Position numbers and translations under genes: made by a program. The notes under the pieces were generated by a model, which was not told where the DNA came from, searched no databases, and worked only from the letters and a program-made list of their open reading frames with translations. DNA of 64,000 bases from Nitrospirillum sp034653275 (GTDB lineage Bacteria; Pseudomonadota; Alphaproteobacteria; Azospirillales; Azospirillaceae), in the NCBI RefSeq assembly GCF_034653275.1, contig NZ_JAYEES010000004.1:1488001-1552000 (forward strand), in the 5' to 3' direction. This document shows, piece by piece, positions 19,331 through 28,149 of this stretch. The first letter of the stretch is position 1; each line of letters begins with the position of its first letter.

Positions 19331-20350
19331 ATGTCCATCCTGACCCCCTTCCTCTGCCTGTTCCTGCCCTTCCTGCTGGCGCTTGGCCTGGTGGGGGCGG
19401 CCACCTGGTGGCTTAAGCGCCGCCAAGTCATGGATCGGCCCAACGAGCGTTCCAGCCACAGCCTGCCCACGCCGCGCGGCGGCGGGCTGGGTGTCGTGCC
19501 GGCCCTGCTGGGCGCCTGGGCCGTGACCGGCATGGTGGCGGGGGACATGGACACGCTGTGGCCCACCATCGCCGCCGCGCTGGCCCTGGCCGTCATTTCC
19601 TGGGCTGATGACCTGGGCGGCGTGCCGCCCGGCTGGCGCCTGCTGGCCCAGGTGCTGGCCGTGGCCGTGGGCCTGTCGGCCTTGCCGGCGGAGGCGCTGG
19701 TGTTCCAGGGCTGGCTGCCGCACTGGTTGGACCGGCTGGTGGCGGGCCTGGTCTGGGTGTGGTTCGTCAACCTGTTCAATTTCATGGACGGCATCGACGG
19801 CATCAGCGCGGTGGAAACGCTGTGCCTGGGCCTGGGCCTGGCCGCCGCCTACTTCGCCGCCGGCCTGATGGGGTTCATGAGTTCCTACGCCCTGGCGCTG
19901 GCCGGCGTGGCGCTGGGCTTCATCGCCTGGAACTGGCACCCGGCCCGCGTCTTCCTGGGGGACGTGGGCAGCGTGCCCCTGGGCTTCCTGTCCGGCTGGC
20001 TGCTGCTGCGCGCGGCGGGCGACGGCCTGTGGCTGCCGGCCCTGATCCTGCCGCTCTACTATCTCAGCGACGCCACCCTGACCCTGGCCAAGCGCCTGTG
20101 GCGGCGGGAACCGGTGTGGCAGGCCCACCGCCAGCATTTCTACCAGCAGGCCGTGCGCCGCCTGGGCCGGCACGACCTGGTGGCCCTGGCCATCCTGGCC
20201 GCCAACGCCGCCCTGGCCGCCAGCGCCATCCTGTCCTTCACCGACCCCAGCTGGGTGGTGGTGGCCCCCATCACCGTCGCGGCCCTGCTGGCCTGGATGG
20301 CCCACGCCAAGACGGCCGCCAAGGGCCAAGCGACCGGGGGCGCCGCCTGA
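19331..20350 (+). CDS. MraY/WecA-family polyprenyl-phosphate sugar-1-phosphate transferase
   Basis: Integral membrane glycosyltransferase (family 4) with about ten membrane helices. It transfers a sugar-1-phosphate from a UDP-sugar to undecaprenyl phosphate, the first step in O-antigen or exopolysaccharide repeat synthesis. Motifs are DRPNERSSHS near residue 36, the acidic pair SWADDLGG near 93, NLFNFMDGIDG near 150, FLGDVGSVPLGF near 210 and the cytoplasmic loop HRQHFYQQAV near 265. Length 339 residues is normal. It is not in a polysaccharide cluster here, so the exact sugar is unknown. Confidence 0.88.
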   Translation: MSILTPFLCLFLPFLLALGLVGAATWWLKRRQVMDRPNERSSHSLPTPRGGGLGVVPALLGAWAVTGMVAGDMDTLWPTIAAALALAVISWADDLGGVPPGWRLLAQVLAVAVGLSALPAEALVFQGWLPHWLDRLVAGLVWVWFVNLFNFMDGIDGISAVETLCLGLGLAAAYFAAGLMGFMSSYALALAGVALGFIAWNWHPARVFLGDVGSVPLGFLSGWLLLRAAGDGLWLPALILPLYYLSDATLTLAKRLWRREPVWQAHRQHFYQQAVRRLGRHDLVALAILAANAALAASAILSFTDPSWVVVAPITVAALLAWMAHAKTAAKGQATGGAA

Positions 20351-20884
20351 CTCCGGCCAAGCTTAACAGGTTCCTTACCCAGCCTTGAGATGAGCGGGTG
20401 GCCGACCTTCAAAAATTTAAGTTTGCTTGAGCGCCCAAATCGCATAAATACGAAGTTCGCGACGCACCCGCACGTGCCCCTGGCCCCTGGGTTCCGGTCA
20501 TCGAACATGGCCCGGACCCTTGGATGGTTAAGCAACGACGTTAGGCGTCCTTTTTAAGCAGATCCGGCCGAAGTGACTGGGCCGGGCCTTGAGAGGGAAC
20601 CAACATCATGCTTTCCACCATAAAACGGCCGGTGAAGCGGTAAGCCCCTTCTGGTCCTGACGCGTCTGTTGACGCTTTGAGGTCTTAAGGTCGACGGATC
20701 GACCCGATGGCCCGGCAATCACGGCGCTAGACCAGATCATTCCCCTTCCCACCGATCGCTGACGTTGAACGGCCCCTGGCGCCACCGCCATGCCCGTGTC
20801 CCTGCGCGATCCCTGGTTCAGCCGAATGAAGCCGGCTCCCCCGTACGCCTGAGGGCGACGACAGGGCCGGACAGGGGTATTGCT
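20351..20884 (+). promoter_or_regulatory. 534-nt leader of the ornithine decarboxylase gene (speF-motif-like)
   Basis: Long untranslated region before the decarboxylase. A promoter candidate is TTGCTT (20423-20428) with TAAATA (20445-20450), 16-nt spacing. Next comes a weak attenuator (GACG/CGTC stem at 20537-20549, then TTTTT). An 11-codon ORF follows at 20608. Downstream, TCTGGTC (20650-20656) pairs with GACCAGA (20730-20736) and encloses two perfect hairpins: GCGTC/GACGC and GGTCGA/TCGACC (20689-20704). Alphaproteobacterial ornithine decarboxylase genes are known to carry a conserved structured RNA, the speF motif (Rfam). I think this is a member, but I cannot run the covariance model. Confidence 0.6.
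20608..20643 (+). CDS. 11-residue upstream ORF (leader peptide candidate)
   Basis: ATG at 20608 with ribosome site GAGAGGGAA at 20591-20599, then the peptide MLSTIKRPVKR and TAA. It is basic (four Lys/Arg in the last six residues) and sits directly before the structured part of the ornithine decarboxylase leader. By analogy with the enterobacterial speFL peptide, ribosome stalling on it could couple polyamine or ornithine level to expression. This role is inferred. Confidence 0.55.
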   Translation: MLSTIKRPVKR

Positions 20885-22255
20885 ATGGCCTATCGTTTCC
20901 GTTCCGCCGTTTCCCCCCTGCGCCGCGTGCGTGCGCAGGCCCGCGCTTCCGCCATTCCCACGCCCGCCCCCACCGTGGACAGCCTGGTCGCCAGCCTGGC
21001 CCCGGCGGAGCCGATGCACTGCCTGCGCCCCCGTCAGGTTGCCGCGAACGCGCGTGAATTCATCGCCGCCTTCCACAACGCGGTGGAACAGGCCCTGGGC
21101 GACGGCGGGCGCGGCACCGTCATGTACGCGGTGAAGTGCAACCCCGACCCCACCATGCTGCGCGCCCTGACCGAGGGTGGTCTGCGCCATTTCGACTGCG
21201 CCTCCCCCGCCGAGATCCGCCTGGCGCGCCAGATGTACCCGTCGGCCGCCGTGCACTACATGCATCCGGTGAAGAACCGCGCCGCCATCCGGTCTGCCTA
21301 TTTCGAGCAGTCGGTGCGCGACTTCTCGCTCAATTCGGCCGATGAGCTGGCCAAGATCGTCGAGGTGGTGGCCGAGGGAGGCTCCACGGGGGGCGCGCCC
21401 GGCGGTGACGGCGTGGACGCCCGCCTGGACCCCGTGGCGGCGGACCTGGGCCTGATGATTCGGCTGGGCATGCCCAAGGGCCAGGCCGCCTATGACCTGT
21501 CGGCCAAGTTCGGCGCCGCCTTCGACGAGGCGGTGGCCCTGCTGCGCGCCGCCCGGCCGCTGGCCATGCGCGTGGGCGTCTGCTTCCACGTCGGTTCCCA
21601 GTGCATGGACCCGCGGGCCTACACCCGCGCGCTGGCCATCGCCGACGCCGTGGTGAAGGCCGCCGGCGTCGCCATCGACGTGGTGGACGTGGGCGGCGGC
21701 TTCCCCGCCCGCTACCCGGACATGGACCCGCCCCCGCTGGCCGACTACATGGCCGCCATCCGCGACGGCCTGGTGGCCATGGACCTGGCGCCCAACGTGC
21801 AGGTGTGGTGCGAGCCGGGCCGCGCCCTGGTCGCCACCGGCGCCTCGGTCGTCGTCCAGGTGGAACGCCGCCGGGGCTCGGAGCTTTTCATCAATGACGG
21901 CGCGTATGGCAGCCTGGCCGACGCCGGCGCCCTGGGCATGCGGTTCCCCGTGCGCCTGATTCGCCCGACGCAGGCCGAGGCGCTGCAGGAGTTCAGCTTC
22001 TGGGGCCCCACCTGCGACAGCGCCGATTACATGCGCGGTCCCTTCCTGCTGCCCGCCGACATCCGCGAGGGCGACTGGATCGAGATCGGGCAGTTGGGCG
22101 CCTACGGCGCCGCCTTGCGTACGGCCTTCAACGGCTTCGACCAGGCCCGCCTGGTGGAGGTCCGCGACGCCCCGCTGGTGGCGACCGCAGGCCTGGTCCC
22201 CGCCCCGGTTCGGCGGAATTCGCGATACGGCATATTGCGTCGCCGCATCGCTTGA
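20885..22255 (+). CDS. ornithine/diamine decarboxylase, PLP fold-type III
   Basis: Alanine-racemase-fold decarboxylase, most likely forming putrescine from ornithine. PLP-binding Lys is in MYAVKCNP. Other motifs are LRHFDCASPAEI, the His of VCFHVGSQC, the phosphate-binding DVGGGFP, the CEPGRALV segment and WGPTCDSADYM with the substrate-contacting Cys and Asp. Length 456 residues is longer than many bacterial members because of a basic N-terminal tail of about 40 residues and a Gly-rich insert near residue 165. AGGGG precedes the ATG. The next gene is homospermidine synthase, which uses putrescine, so ornithine decarboxylation is favoured over lysine or diaminopimelate. Confidence 0.9.
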   Translation: MAYRFRSAVSPLRRVRAQARASAIPTPAPTVDSLVASLAPAEPMHCLRPRQVAANAREFIAAFHNAVEQALGDGGRGTVMYAVKCNPDPTMLRALTEGGLRHFDCASPAEIRLARQMYPSAAVHYMHPVKNRAAIRSAYFEQSVRDFSLNSADELAKIVEVVAEGGSTGGAPGGDGVDARLDPVAADLGLMIRLGMPKGQAAYDLSAKFGAAFDEAVALLRAARPLAMRVGVCFHVGSQCMDPRAYTRALAIADAVVKAAGVAIDVVDVGGGFPARYPDMDPPPLADYMAAIRDGLVAMDLAPNVQVWCEPGRALVATGASVVVQVERRRGSELFINDGAYGSLADAGALGMRFPVRLIRPTQAEALQEFSFWGPTCDSADYMRGPFLLPADIREGDWIEIGQLGAYGAALRTAFNGFDQARLVEVRDAPLVATAGLVPAPVRRNSRYGILRRRIA

Positions 22256-22371
22256 GGCAAACACGGCGCTCTTAATTCAACAGAGGGGCCGGCGCCCGTG
22301 AAGGAACGCCGGCGAATTCGCGACAGCAACAGACGGTCGGTCAACCGTTGGTAAAGCCCGGAGAGTTTATG

Positions 22372-23793
22372 ATGTCCCATTCCGTGAAACATGCCGCCAT
22401 CCCCGGGCGACTTTATATCATCGGTTTCGGCAGTATCGGCCAAGGCGTGCTTCCCCTGGTGCTGAGGCACCTGGACATCACCGCCGAGCGCATCACCATC
22501 ATCACGGCCGACGCGCGCGGCCGGGACGAGGCGGCGCACTACCAGGTGGATTTCCAGATCCGCCCGCTGACCCGCGACAACCACCGCGACATCCTGGTGC
22601 CCCTGCTGCGCAAGGGCGACTTCGTGCTGAACCTGTCGGTCGACGTCTCCTCCCTGGCGCTGGTGGAGCTGTGCCAGGAGGCCGGCGCCTTCTACCTCGA
22701 CACCTGCATCGAACCCTGGGTGGGCGGCTACACCGATCCCAGCCTGACGCCGTCGCTGCGCAGCAACTACGCCTTGCGCGAGGCGGCGCTGGAGCTGAAG
22801 ACCCGTTATCCCGGCGGCCCCACCGCCGTGCTGACCCACGGCGCCAACCCTGGGCTGGTGTCGCACTTCATGAAGCAGGCGCTGCTGAACATCGCCCAGG
22901 ACAACGGCCTGGACGTGGCCGTGCCCACCACGCGCGATGGCTGGGCCCGGCTGGCGCAGCGCCTGAACATCAAGACCGTGCACGTGGCCGAGCGCGATAC
23001 CCAGGTGGCCGACCGCCCGCGCGAGCGGGGCGAGTTCGTCAACACCTGGTCCATCGACGGCTTCGTCAGCGAAGGCTGCCAGCCGGCGGAGTTGGGCTGG
23101 GGGACGCATGAGCGCCACTTCCCCGTCGACGGTCAGCGCCATGACTTCGGCAGCCAGGCGGCCATCTTCCTGAACCGCCCGGGCATCAGCACCAAGGTGC
23201 GCACCTGGACCCCCATGGAAGGCCCCTTCCACGGCTTCCTGGTCACGCACAACGAGGCCATTTCCATCGCCGACTATTTCACGGCGCGGAACGAGGATGG
23301 CAGCGTGGCCTACCGCCCGACCTGCCACTACGCCTACCACCCCTGCGACGACGCCATCACCTCGATCCACGAGTTCGTGGGCAAGGGCTATGTGCAGCAG
23401 GAGAGGCAGCGTCTGCTGATGACCGAGATCGTCGACGGCATCGACGAGCTGGGCGTCCTGCTGTGCGGCCACGAGAAAGGCGCCTACTGGTACGGCTCGC
23501 AGCTGACCGTGGCCGAGGCGCGCGAGCTGGTGCCCTACAACAACGCCACCAGCCTGCAGGTCTGCGCCACCGTCCTGGGCGGCATGGTCTGGGCCCTGGA
23601 GAACCCCACACAGGGCCCCGTCGAAGCCGATGAGGTCTCGTTCGAGCGGGTCATGGAAATCGCCACGCCCTACCTGGGGCCCGTGGTCGGCGTCTACACC
23701 GACTGGACCCCCTTGGACGGCCGCGAGACCCTGTTCCCCGAGGACCTGGACCGCGAGGACGCCTGGCAGTTCAAGAACGTGCGGGTCTCCTGA
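22372..23793 (+). CDS. hss: homospermidine synthase
   Basis: NAD-dependent enzyme joining two putrescines (or putrescine and spermidine) into sym-homospermidine, a major polyamine of alphaproteobacteria. The N-terminal NAD motif is YIIGFGSIGQGVLPL. Family segments include DTCIEPWVGGY, LTHGANPGLVSHF and GHEKGAYWYGSQL. Length 473 residues matches known enzymes. ATG codons at 22369 and 22372 are adjacent; GGAGAG lies 6 nt before the second, which I chose. The gene starts 116 nt after the decarboxylase on the same strand, forming a two-gene polyamine pathway. Confidence 0.95.
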   Translation: MSHSVKHAAIPGRLYIIGFGSIGQGVLPLVLRHLDITAERITIITADARGRDEAAHYQVDFQIRPLTRDNHRDILVPLLRKGDFVLNLSVDVSSLALVELCQEAGAFYLDTCIEPWVGGYTDPSLTPSLRSNYALREAALELKTRYPGGPTAVLTHGANPGLVSHFMKQALLNIAQDNGLDVAVPTTRDGWARLAQRLNIKTVHVAERDTQVADRPRERGEFVNTWSIDGFVSEGCQPAELGWGTHERHFPVDGQRHDFGSQAAIFLNRPGISTKVRTWTPMEGPFHGFLVTHNEAISIADYFTARNEDGSVAYRPTCHYAYHPCDDAITSIHEFVGKGYVQQERQRLLMTEIVDGIDELGVLLCGHEKGAYWYGSQLTVAEARELVPYNNATSLQVCATVLGGMVWALENPTQGPVEADEVSFERVMEIATPYLGPVVGVYTDWTPLDGRETLFPEDLDREDAWQFKNVRVS

Positions 23794-23820
23794 TCCAGCT
23801 CATCAACTGAAGTTCCCTGG

Positions 23821-23926
23821 AGCGCAGCGACAAGGCCGCGACTGCGGCCGCCGCAGCATTCCGAGGAGCGTCAGCGTACTGGAATGCGAGGAAGCCGAGG
23901 GACCGGATGGTCCCGCTGGCGCCTGA
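23821..23926 (+). repeat. hairpin-rich intergenic repeat, copy 1
   Basis: Three stacked hairpins: GGCCGC-GACT-GCGGCC (23834-23849), GCATTCC (23856-23862) with GGAATGC (23881-23887), and GGGACC-GGAT-GGTCCC (23899-23914). The linker GCGAGGAAGCC precedes the last hairpin. Loop sequences GACT and GGAT and the linker recur in copy 2 at 26602-26699 on the other strand, while stem bases differ but still pair. It lies between hss and hisZ. Confidence 0.65.
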
Positions 23927-24053
23927 AGCAAACATCACACATGCCCCCTCCCCGGCGGGCGCGGGGCTTAAACAATTGCGTGCGCGCCGGCCAGCGATTA
24001 AAGACCCGTAACGGGCACTGTCGCCCTTTCGACGCCCGGGACCCTTCTGCATT

Positions 24054-25205
24054 ATGACTGACAGCGCCGACGAGGCCATTGCGGCCAAGGCCCTGCTGCC
24101 GGCCGGCTTGCGCGATCTTTTGCCGCCCGCCGCCCAGCATGAGGCCCGCATCGTGGAACAGCTGATGGCGGATTTCGGCCGCCATGGGTATGACCGGGTC
24201 AAACCGCCGCTGATCGAGTTCGAAGAGGGCCTGCTGGCCGGCCCGGGCGCCAAGCTGGCGCACCAGACCTTCCGCCTGATGGACCCGGTGTCCCAGCGCA
24301 TGATGGGCCTGCGCGCTGACATGACGCTGCAGGTCGCCCGCATCGCCCAGACCCGCCTGGCCAACGCCCCCCGCCCCCTGCGCCTGTCCTATGCCGGCCA
24401 GGTCCTGCGCGTGAAGGGCTCGCAGCTGCGCCATGAGCGCCAGTTCGGCCAGGTGGGCGTGGAGCTGATCGGCAGCCTGCGCGCCGAGGCCGATGCCGAG
24501 GTCGTGCTGCTGGCCATGGAGGCCCTGACCAACCTGGGCGCCGAGGGCCTGACCGTGGACCTGACGGTGCCCACCCTGGTGCCGGCGCTGTTCCGTTCCC
24601 TGAACCTGGATGAGGCGACGCAGCGCGCCGCGCGGGAAGCCTTGGACCATCGCGACGCCGCCGGCCTGGCCGCCATCGGCGGGGCCGCCGCCGAGCTGCT
24701 GGGCCGGGTCATGGCCTGCTGCGGCAACGCGCCCGCGGCCGTGGAGGCGCTGGCCGCCGTGGCCCTGCCGGCGGAAGCGGAGCCGGAGCGCCAGCGCCTG
24801 GCCACCGTGGTGGACCTGATCGTCAGCGCCGCCCCCCATGTGCAGATCACCATCGACCCTGTGGAACAGCGCGGGTTCGAATACCAGACCGGTGTCAGCT
24901 TCACCGTCTTCGCCCGCGGCGTGCGCGGCGAGATCGGGCGCGGCGGCCGCTATCGCACCCTGTCGGGTGAGCCCGCCACCGGCTTCACCCTGTTCACCGA
25001 CACGGTCATCGAGGCCGTGCCCGGCCCGGCGCCCGCCCGTCGCCTGCTGCTGCCCCATGGCACCCCGGCGACCCAGGCCCAGCGCCTGCGCGAGAAGGGC
25101 TGGGACACCGTGGCGGCGCTGGAGCCGCTGGCGGACGACGCGGCGGAAGCCAAGCGCCTGGGCTGCAGCCACCTGCTGCGGGACGGCTGGACCGTCGAGG
25201 TCTGA
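24054..25205 (+). CDS. hisZ: ATP phosphoribosyltransferase regulatory subunit
   Basis: HisZ is a histidyl-tRNA synthetase-like protein lacking aminoacylation; it complexes with short HisG to make active, histidine-sensitive ATP phosphoribosyltransferase, the first step of histidine synthesis. Features: LPAGLRDLLPP at the start, class II synthetase motif 2-like PLRLSYAGQVLRV then RHERQFGQVGVELIG, and a shortened C-terminus ending at 383 residues without the anticodon-binding domain. hisG is not in the window. purA follows after 85 nt, a pairing frequent in alphaproteobacteria. Confidence 0.93.
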   Translation: MTDSADEAIAAKALLPAGLRDLLPPAAQHEARIVEQLMADFGRHGYDRVKPPLIEFEEGLLAGPGAKLAHQTFRLMDPVSQRMMGLRADMTLQVARIAQTRLANAPRPLRLSYAGQVLRVKGSQLRHERQFGQVGVELIGSLRAEADAEVVLLAMEALTNLGAEGLTVDLTVPTLVPALFRSLNLDEATQRAAREALDHRDAAGLAAIGGAAAELLGRVMACCGNAPAAVEALAAVALPAEAEPERQRLATVVDLIVSAAPHVQITIDPVEQRGFEYQTGVSFTVFARGVRGEIGRGGRYRTLSGEPATGFTLFTDTVIEAVPGPAPARRLLLPHGTPATQAQRLREKGWDTVAALEPLADDAAEAKRLGCSHLLRDGWTVEV

Positions 25206-25290
25206 GCGTCCACCTGTTTGAAAAATCCTGCGGGGTGCCGTAGCACCGCCCCGCGCCTGCTATTGAGCGCCGTTTAGAGGGAGAAGCATC

Positions 25291-26583
25291 ATGGCCAATG
25301 TCGCGGTCGTCGGCTCGCAGTGGGGTGACGAGGGCAAGGGCAAGATCGTCGACTGGCTGTCCAGCCGCGCCGACGTCATCGTCCGTTTCCAGGGCGGCCA
25401 CAACGCCGGCCACACGCTGGTCATCAACGGCGTCACCTACAAGCTGTCGCTGCTGCCCTCGGGCGTGGTGCGCCCGGGCAAGCTGTCGGTCATCGGCAAC
25501 GGCGTGGTGGTCGACCCCTGGGCCCTGCTGCGCGAGATCGAGAACATCGCCGCCCAGGGCGTGCAGATCACCCCGGAAAGCCTGATCGTGGCCGAGAACG
25601 CCACCCTGATCCTGCCGCTGCACAGCGCGGTGGACAAGGCCCGCGAGGAGGCGCGCGGCGCCGGCAAGATCGGCACCACCGGCCGCGGCATCGGCCCGGC
25701 CTATGAGGACAAGGTGGCCCGCCGCGCCATCCGCCTGTGCGATCTGGCCGACGAGGCCGTGCTGGAGCACAAGGTCGACCAGTTGCTGTTCCACCACAAC
25801 GCCCTGCTGCGCGGCCTGAACGCGCCGGAGATCGACCGCGCCGAGCTGCTGGCCCAGCTGCGGGAGATCGCCCCGCGCATCCTGCCCTACAGCGCCGTCG
25901 TCTGGCAGCGCCTGGAAGAGGCCCGCGCCCAGGGCAAGCGCATCTTGTTCGAGGGCGCCCAGGGCGCCATGCTGGACGTGGACCACGGCACCTATCCCTT
26001 CGTGACCTCCTCCAACACCGTGTCGGGCAATGCCGCCGCCGGCAGCGGCATGGGCCCCGGCGCCGTCGGTCACGTGCTGGGCATCACCAAGGCCTACACC
26101 ACCCGCGTCGGTTCCGGCCCCTTCCCCACCGAGCTGTTCGACGACATCGGCGAGCTGATCGGCGCCAAGGGCAAGGAATTCGGCGTGGTCACCGGCCGCA
26201 AGCGCCGCTGCGGCTGGTTCGACGCCGTGCTGGTGCGCCAGGCGGTGAAGGTGGGCGGCATCGACGGCATCGCCTTGACCAAGCTGGACGTGCTGGACGG
26301 CATCGAGGAGCTGAAGGTCTGCACCGGCTATCGCTACAAGGGGGAGGTCATCCACCACCTGCCCGCCGGCCAGACCGCCCAGGCCGAGGTGGAGCCCATC
26401 TACGAGACCTTCCAGGGCTGGACCGAGAGCACCTACGGCGCCCGCTCCTGGGCCGATCTGCCGGCCACGGCCATCAAGTACATCCGCCGCATCGAGGAAC
26501 TGATCGAGGCGCCGGTGACCCTGCTGTCCACCAGCCCCGAGCGCGACGACACGATTCTCATGCGGGATCCTTTTCAAGGGTAA
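25291..26583 (+). CDS. purA: adenylosuccinate synthetase
   Basis: GTP-dependent conversion of IMP and aspartate to adenylosuccinate in AMP synthesis. The start holds the P-loop-like SQWGDEGKGKIVDWL with catalytic Asp and His (FQGGHNAGHTLV). GTTGRGIGPAYEDK, ILFEGAQGAMLDVDHGTYPFVT and the C-terminal GTP site (TKLDVLDG) follow. Length 430 residues is standard. A good ribosome site (GAGGGAGAAG) precedes the ATG. It lies 85 nt downstream of hisZ. Confidence 0.97.
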   Translation: MANVAVVGSQWGDEGKGKIVDWLSSRADVIVRFQGGHNAGHTLVINGVTYKLSLLPSGVVRPGKLSVIGNGVVVDPWALLREIENIAAQGVQITPESLIVAENATLILPLHSAVDKAREEARGAGKIGTTGRGIGPAYEDKVARRAIRLCDLADEAVLEHKVDQLLFHHNALLRGLNAPEIDRAELLAQLREIAPRILPYSAVVWQRLEEARAQGKRILFEGAQGAMLDVDHGTYPFVTSSNTVSGNAAAGSGMGPGAVGHVLGITKAYTTRVGSGPFPTELFDDIGELIGAKGKEFGVVTGRKRRCGWFDAVLVRQAVKVGGIDGIALTKLDVLDGIEELKVCTGYRYKGEVIHHLPAGQTAQAEVEPIYETFQGWTESTYGARSWADLPATAIKYIRRIEELIEAPVTLLSTSPERDDTILMRDPFQG

Positions 26584-26601
26584 TTCCCTCAAGCGCCGGG
26601 C

Positions 26602-26699
26602 GGCCGCATCCGCGGCCTTGGCTTCCTCGCTGCGCCCTGCGGTGCTCGCTCCGGCGCCCGCAGTCGCGGGCTACCGCTGGCGTGAAAATCACGCCAGCG
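26602..26699 (-). repeat. hairpin-rich intergenic repeat, copy 2 (inverted)
   Basis: Read on the minus strand: a perfect 11-bp hairpin (CGCTGGCGTGA / TCACGCCAGCG, 26675-26699), GCCCGC-GACT-GCGGGC (26656-26671), linker GCGAGGAAGCC, and GGCCGC-GGAT-GCGGCC (26602-26617). Loops GACT and GGAT and the linker match copy 1 at 23821. Stem pairs differ by compensatory changes. It lies between purA and aroA, so the two copies bracket hisZ-purA as inverted repeats. Confidence 0.65.
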
Positions 26700-26710
26700 G
26701 CTTACGCGCA

Positions 26711-28000
26711 ATGACAACAGGGACTACGGTGATGGGTTCGGATACGGCAGTCAGGATCATTCCGCCGCAGGGGCCGCTGAAGGGCCCGGTGGCGCCGCCG
26801 GGCTCCAAGTCCATCACCAACCGCGCCCTGCTGCTGGCCGGCCTGGCGGCCGGCACCAGCCGGTTGACCGGGGCCCTGAAAAGCGACGACACCCGCTACA
26901 TGGCCCAGGCCCTGCGCGACATGGGTGTCGCGGTGGATGAGCCGGACGAGACCACCTTCGTCGTCCACGGCACCGGCCACCTGAAGGCGCCGGCCCAGCC
27001 CCTGTTCCTGGGCAACGCCGGTACCGCCACCCGCTTCCTGACGGCGGCGGTCGCGGCCGCCGTGGACGGCACGGTGGTGGTGGACGGCGACGCGCACATG
27101 CGCAAGCGCCCCATCGCCCCCCTGGTCGCCGCCCTGAAGACCCTGGGCATCGCCATCGACGCCCCCACCGGCTGCCCGCCCGTCACCGTGCGCGGCCATG
27201 CCGGCGGATTCGCCGGCGGCAGGGTGGAGATCGACGGCGGGCTGTCCAGCCAGTACGTCTCCGCCCTGCTGATGATGGGGGCCTTGGGCTCCCGGCCCAC
27301 GGACGTGGTGCTGACCGGCGCCGACATCGGCGCCAAGGGCTATGTCGACCTGACCACCGCCGCCATGGCCGCCTTCGGCGCGGAGGTCAGCCACCCCAGC
27401 GACACCGTCTGGACCGTGGCCGCCACCGGCTATCGCGCGGCCGATTTCGCGGTCGAGCCCGATGCCTCCGCCGCCACCTACCTGTGGGCCGCCGAGGCCC
27501 TGACCGGCGGGGCCATCGACCTGGGCACCCCGGCCACCGCCTTCACCCAGCCGGACGCCCGCGCCTACGATTTCATCCGCCTGTTCCCCGACCTGCCGGC
27601 GGTCATCGACGGCTCGCAGATGCAGGACGCCATCCCCACCCTGGCGGTGCTGGCGGCGTTCAACACCACGCCCGTGCGCTTCACCGGCATCGCCAACCTG
27701 CGGGTGAAGGAATGCGACCGCGTGGCAGCATTGGCGACGGAACTGTCGCGCGTCCGCCCCGGACTGGCGGTCGAGCAGGGCGACGACCTGCTGGTGGCCA
27801 GCGACCCCGGCCTAGCGGGCCAGAGCCTGCCCACCCGCGTCGAAACCTACGCCGACCACCGCATCGCCATGAGCTTCGCCCTGGCCGGCCTGAAGATCCG
27901 CGACATCACCATCCTGGATCCCGGTTGCGTCGCCAAAACCTACCCCGGCTACTGGAAGGCGCTGGCCAGCCTGGGCGTGGAACTCAAGGAAGAAGCCTGA
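26711..28000 (+). CDS. aroA: 3-phosphoshikimate 1-carboxyvinyltransferase (EPSP synthase)
   Basis: Sixth shikimate-pathway enzyme, joining phosphoenolpyruvate to shikimate-3-phosphate. Motifs: PPGSKSITNRALLLAGLA (substrate Lys and Ser), LFLGNAGTATRFL, IDGGLSSQYVSALLMM, VIDGSQMQDAIPTLAVLAAF and IANLRVKECDR. Length 429 residues from the ATG at 26711; an in-frame ATG at 26732 has a better-spaced GGGA and may be the real start. The frame is open back to 26618 through the repeat, but that part is not family-like. It follows purA across the hairpin repeat. Confidence 0.96.
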   Translation: MTTGTTVMGSDTAVRIIPPQGPLKGPVAPPGSKSITNRALLLAGLAAGTSRLTGALKSDDTRYMAQALRDMGVAVDEPDETTFVVHGTGHLKAPAQPLFLGNAGTATRFLTAAVAAAVDGTVVVDGDAHMRKRPIAPLVAALKTLGIAIDAPTGCPPVTVRGHAGGFAGGRVEIDGGLSSQYVSALLMMGALGSRPTDVVLTGADIGAKGYVDLTTAAMAAFGAEVSHPSDTVWTVAATGYRAADFAVEPDASAATYLWAAEALTGGAIDLGTPATAFTQPDARAYDFIRLFPDLPAVIDGSQMQDAIPTLAVLAAFNTTPVRFTGIANLRVKECDRVAALATELSRVRPGLAVEQGDDLLVASDPGLAGQSLPTRVETYADHRIAMSFALAGLKIRDITILDPGCVAKTYPGYWKALASLGVELKEEA

Positions 28001-28149
28001 CCCCCGAGGCCCGTCACAAGCCCCGCCCTCGGGCCCTGACCCGTCGCATAGTATCTCTTCTTACGGTTGCAATGACAGCGTCGTCATCGGACACTGCGGC
28101 CTGCGTGACCGGCGATCAATGGCGGCGCGCCAATTGCGGGCCGCCCAGC

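Noticed and set aside
20790..20852. Second possible upstream ORF (20 codons) in the decarboxylase leader
   Set aside because: It has no ribosome site and its codons show no pattern; the ORF at 20608 is far better supported.
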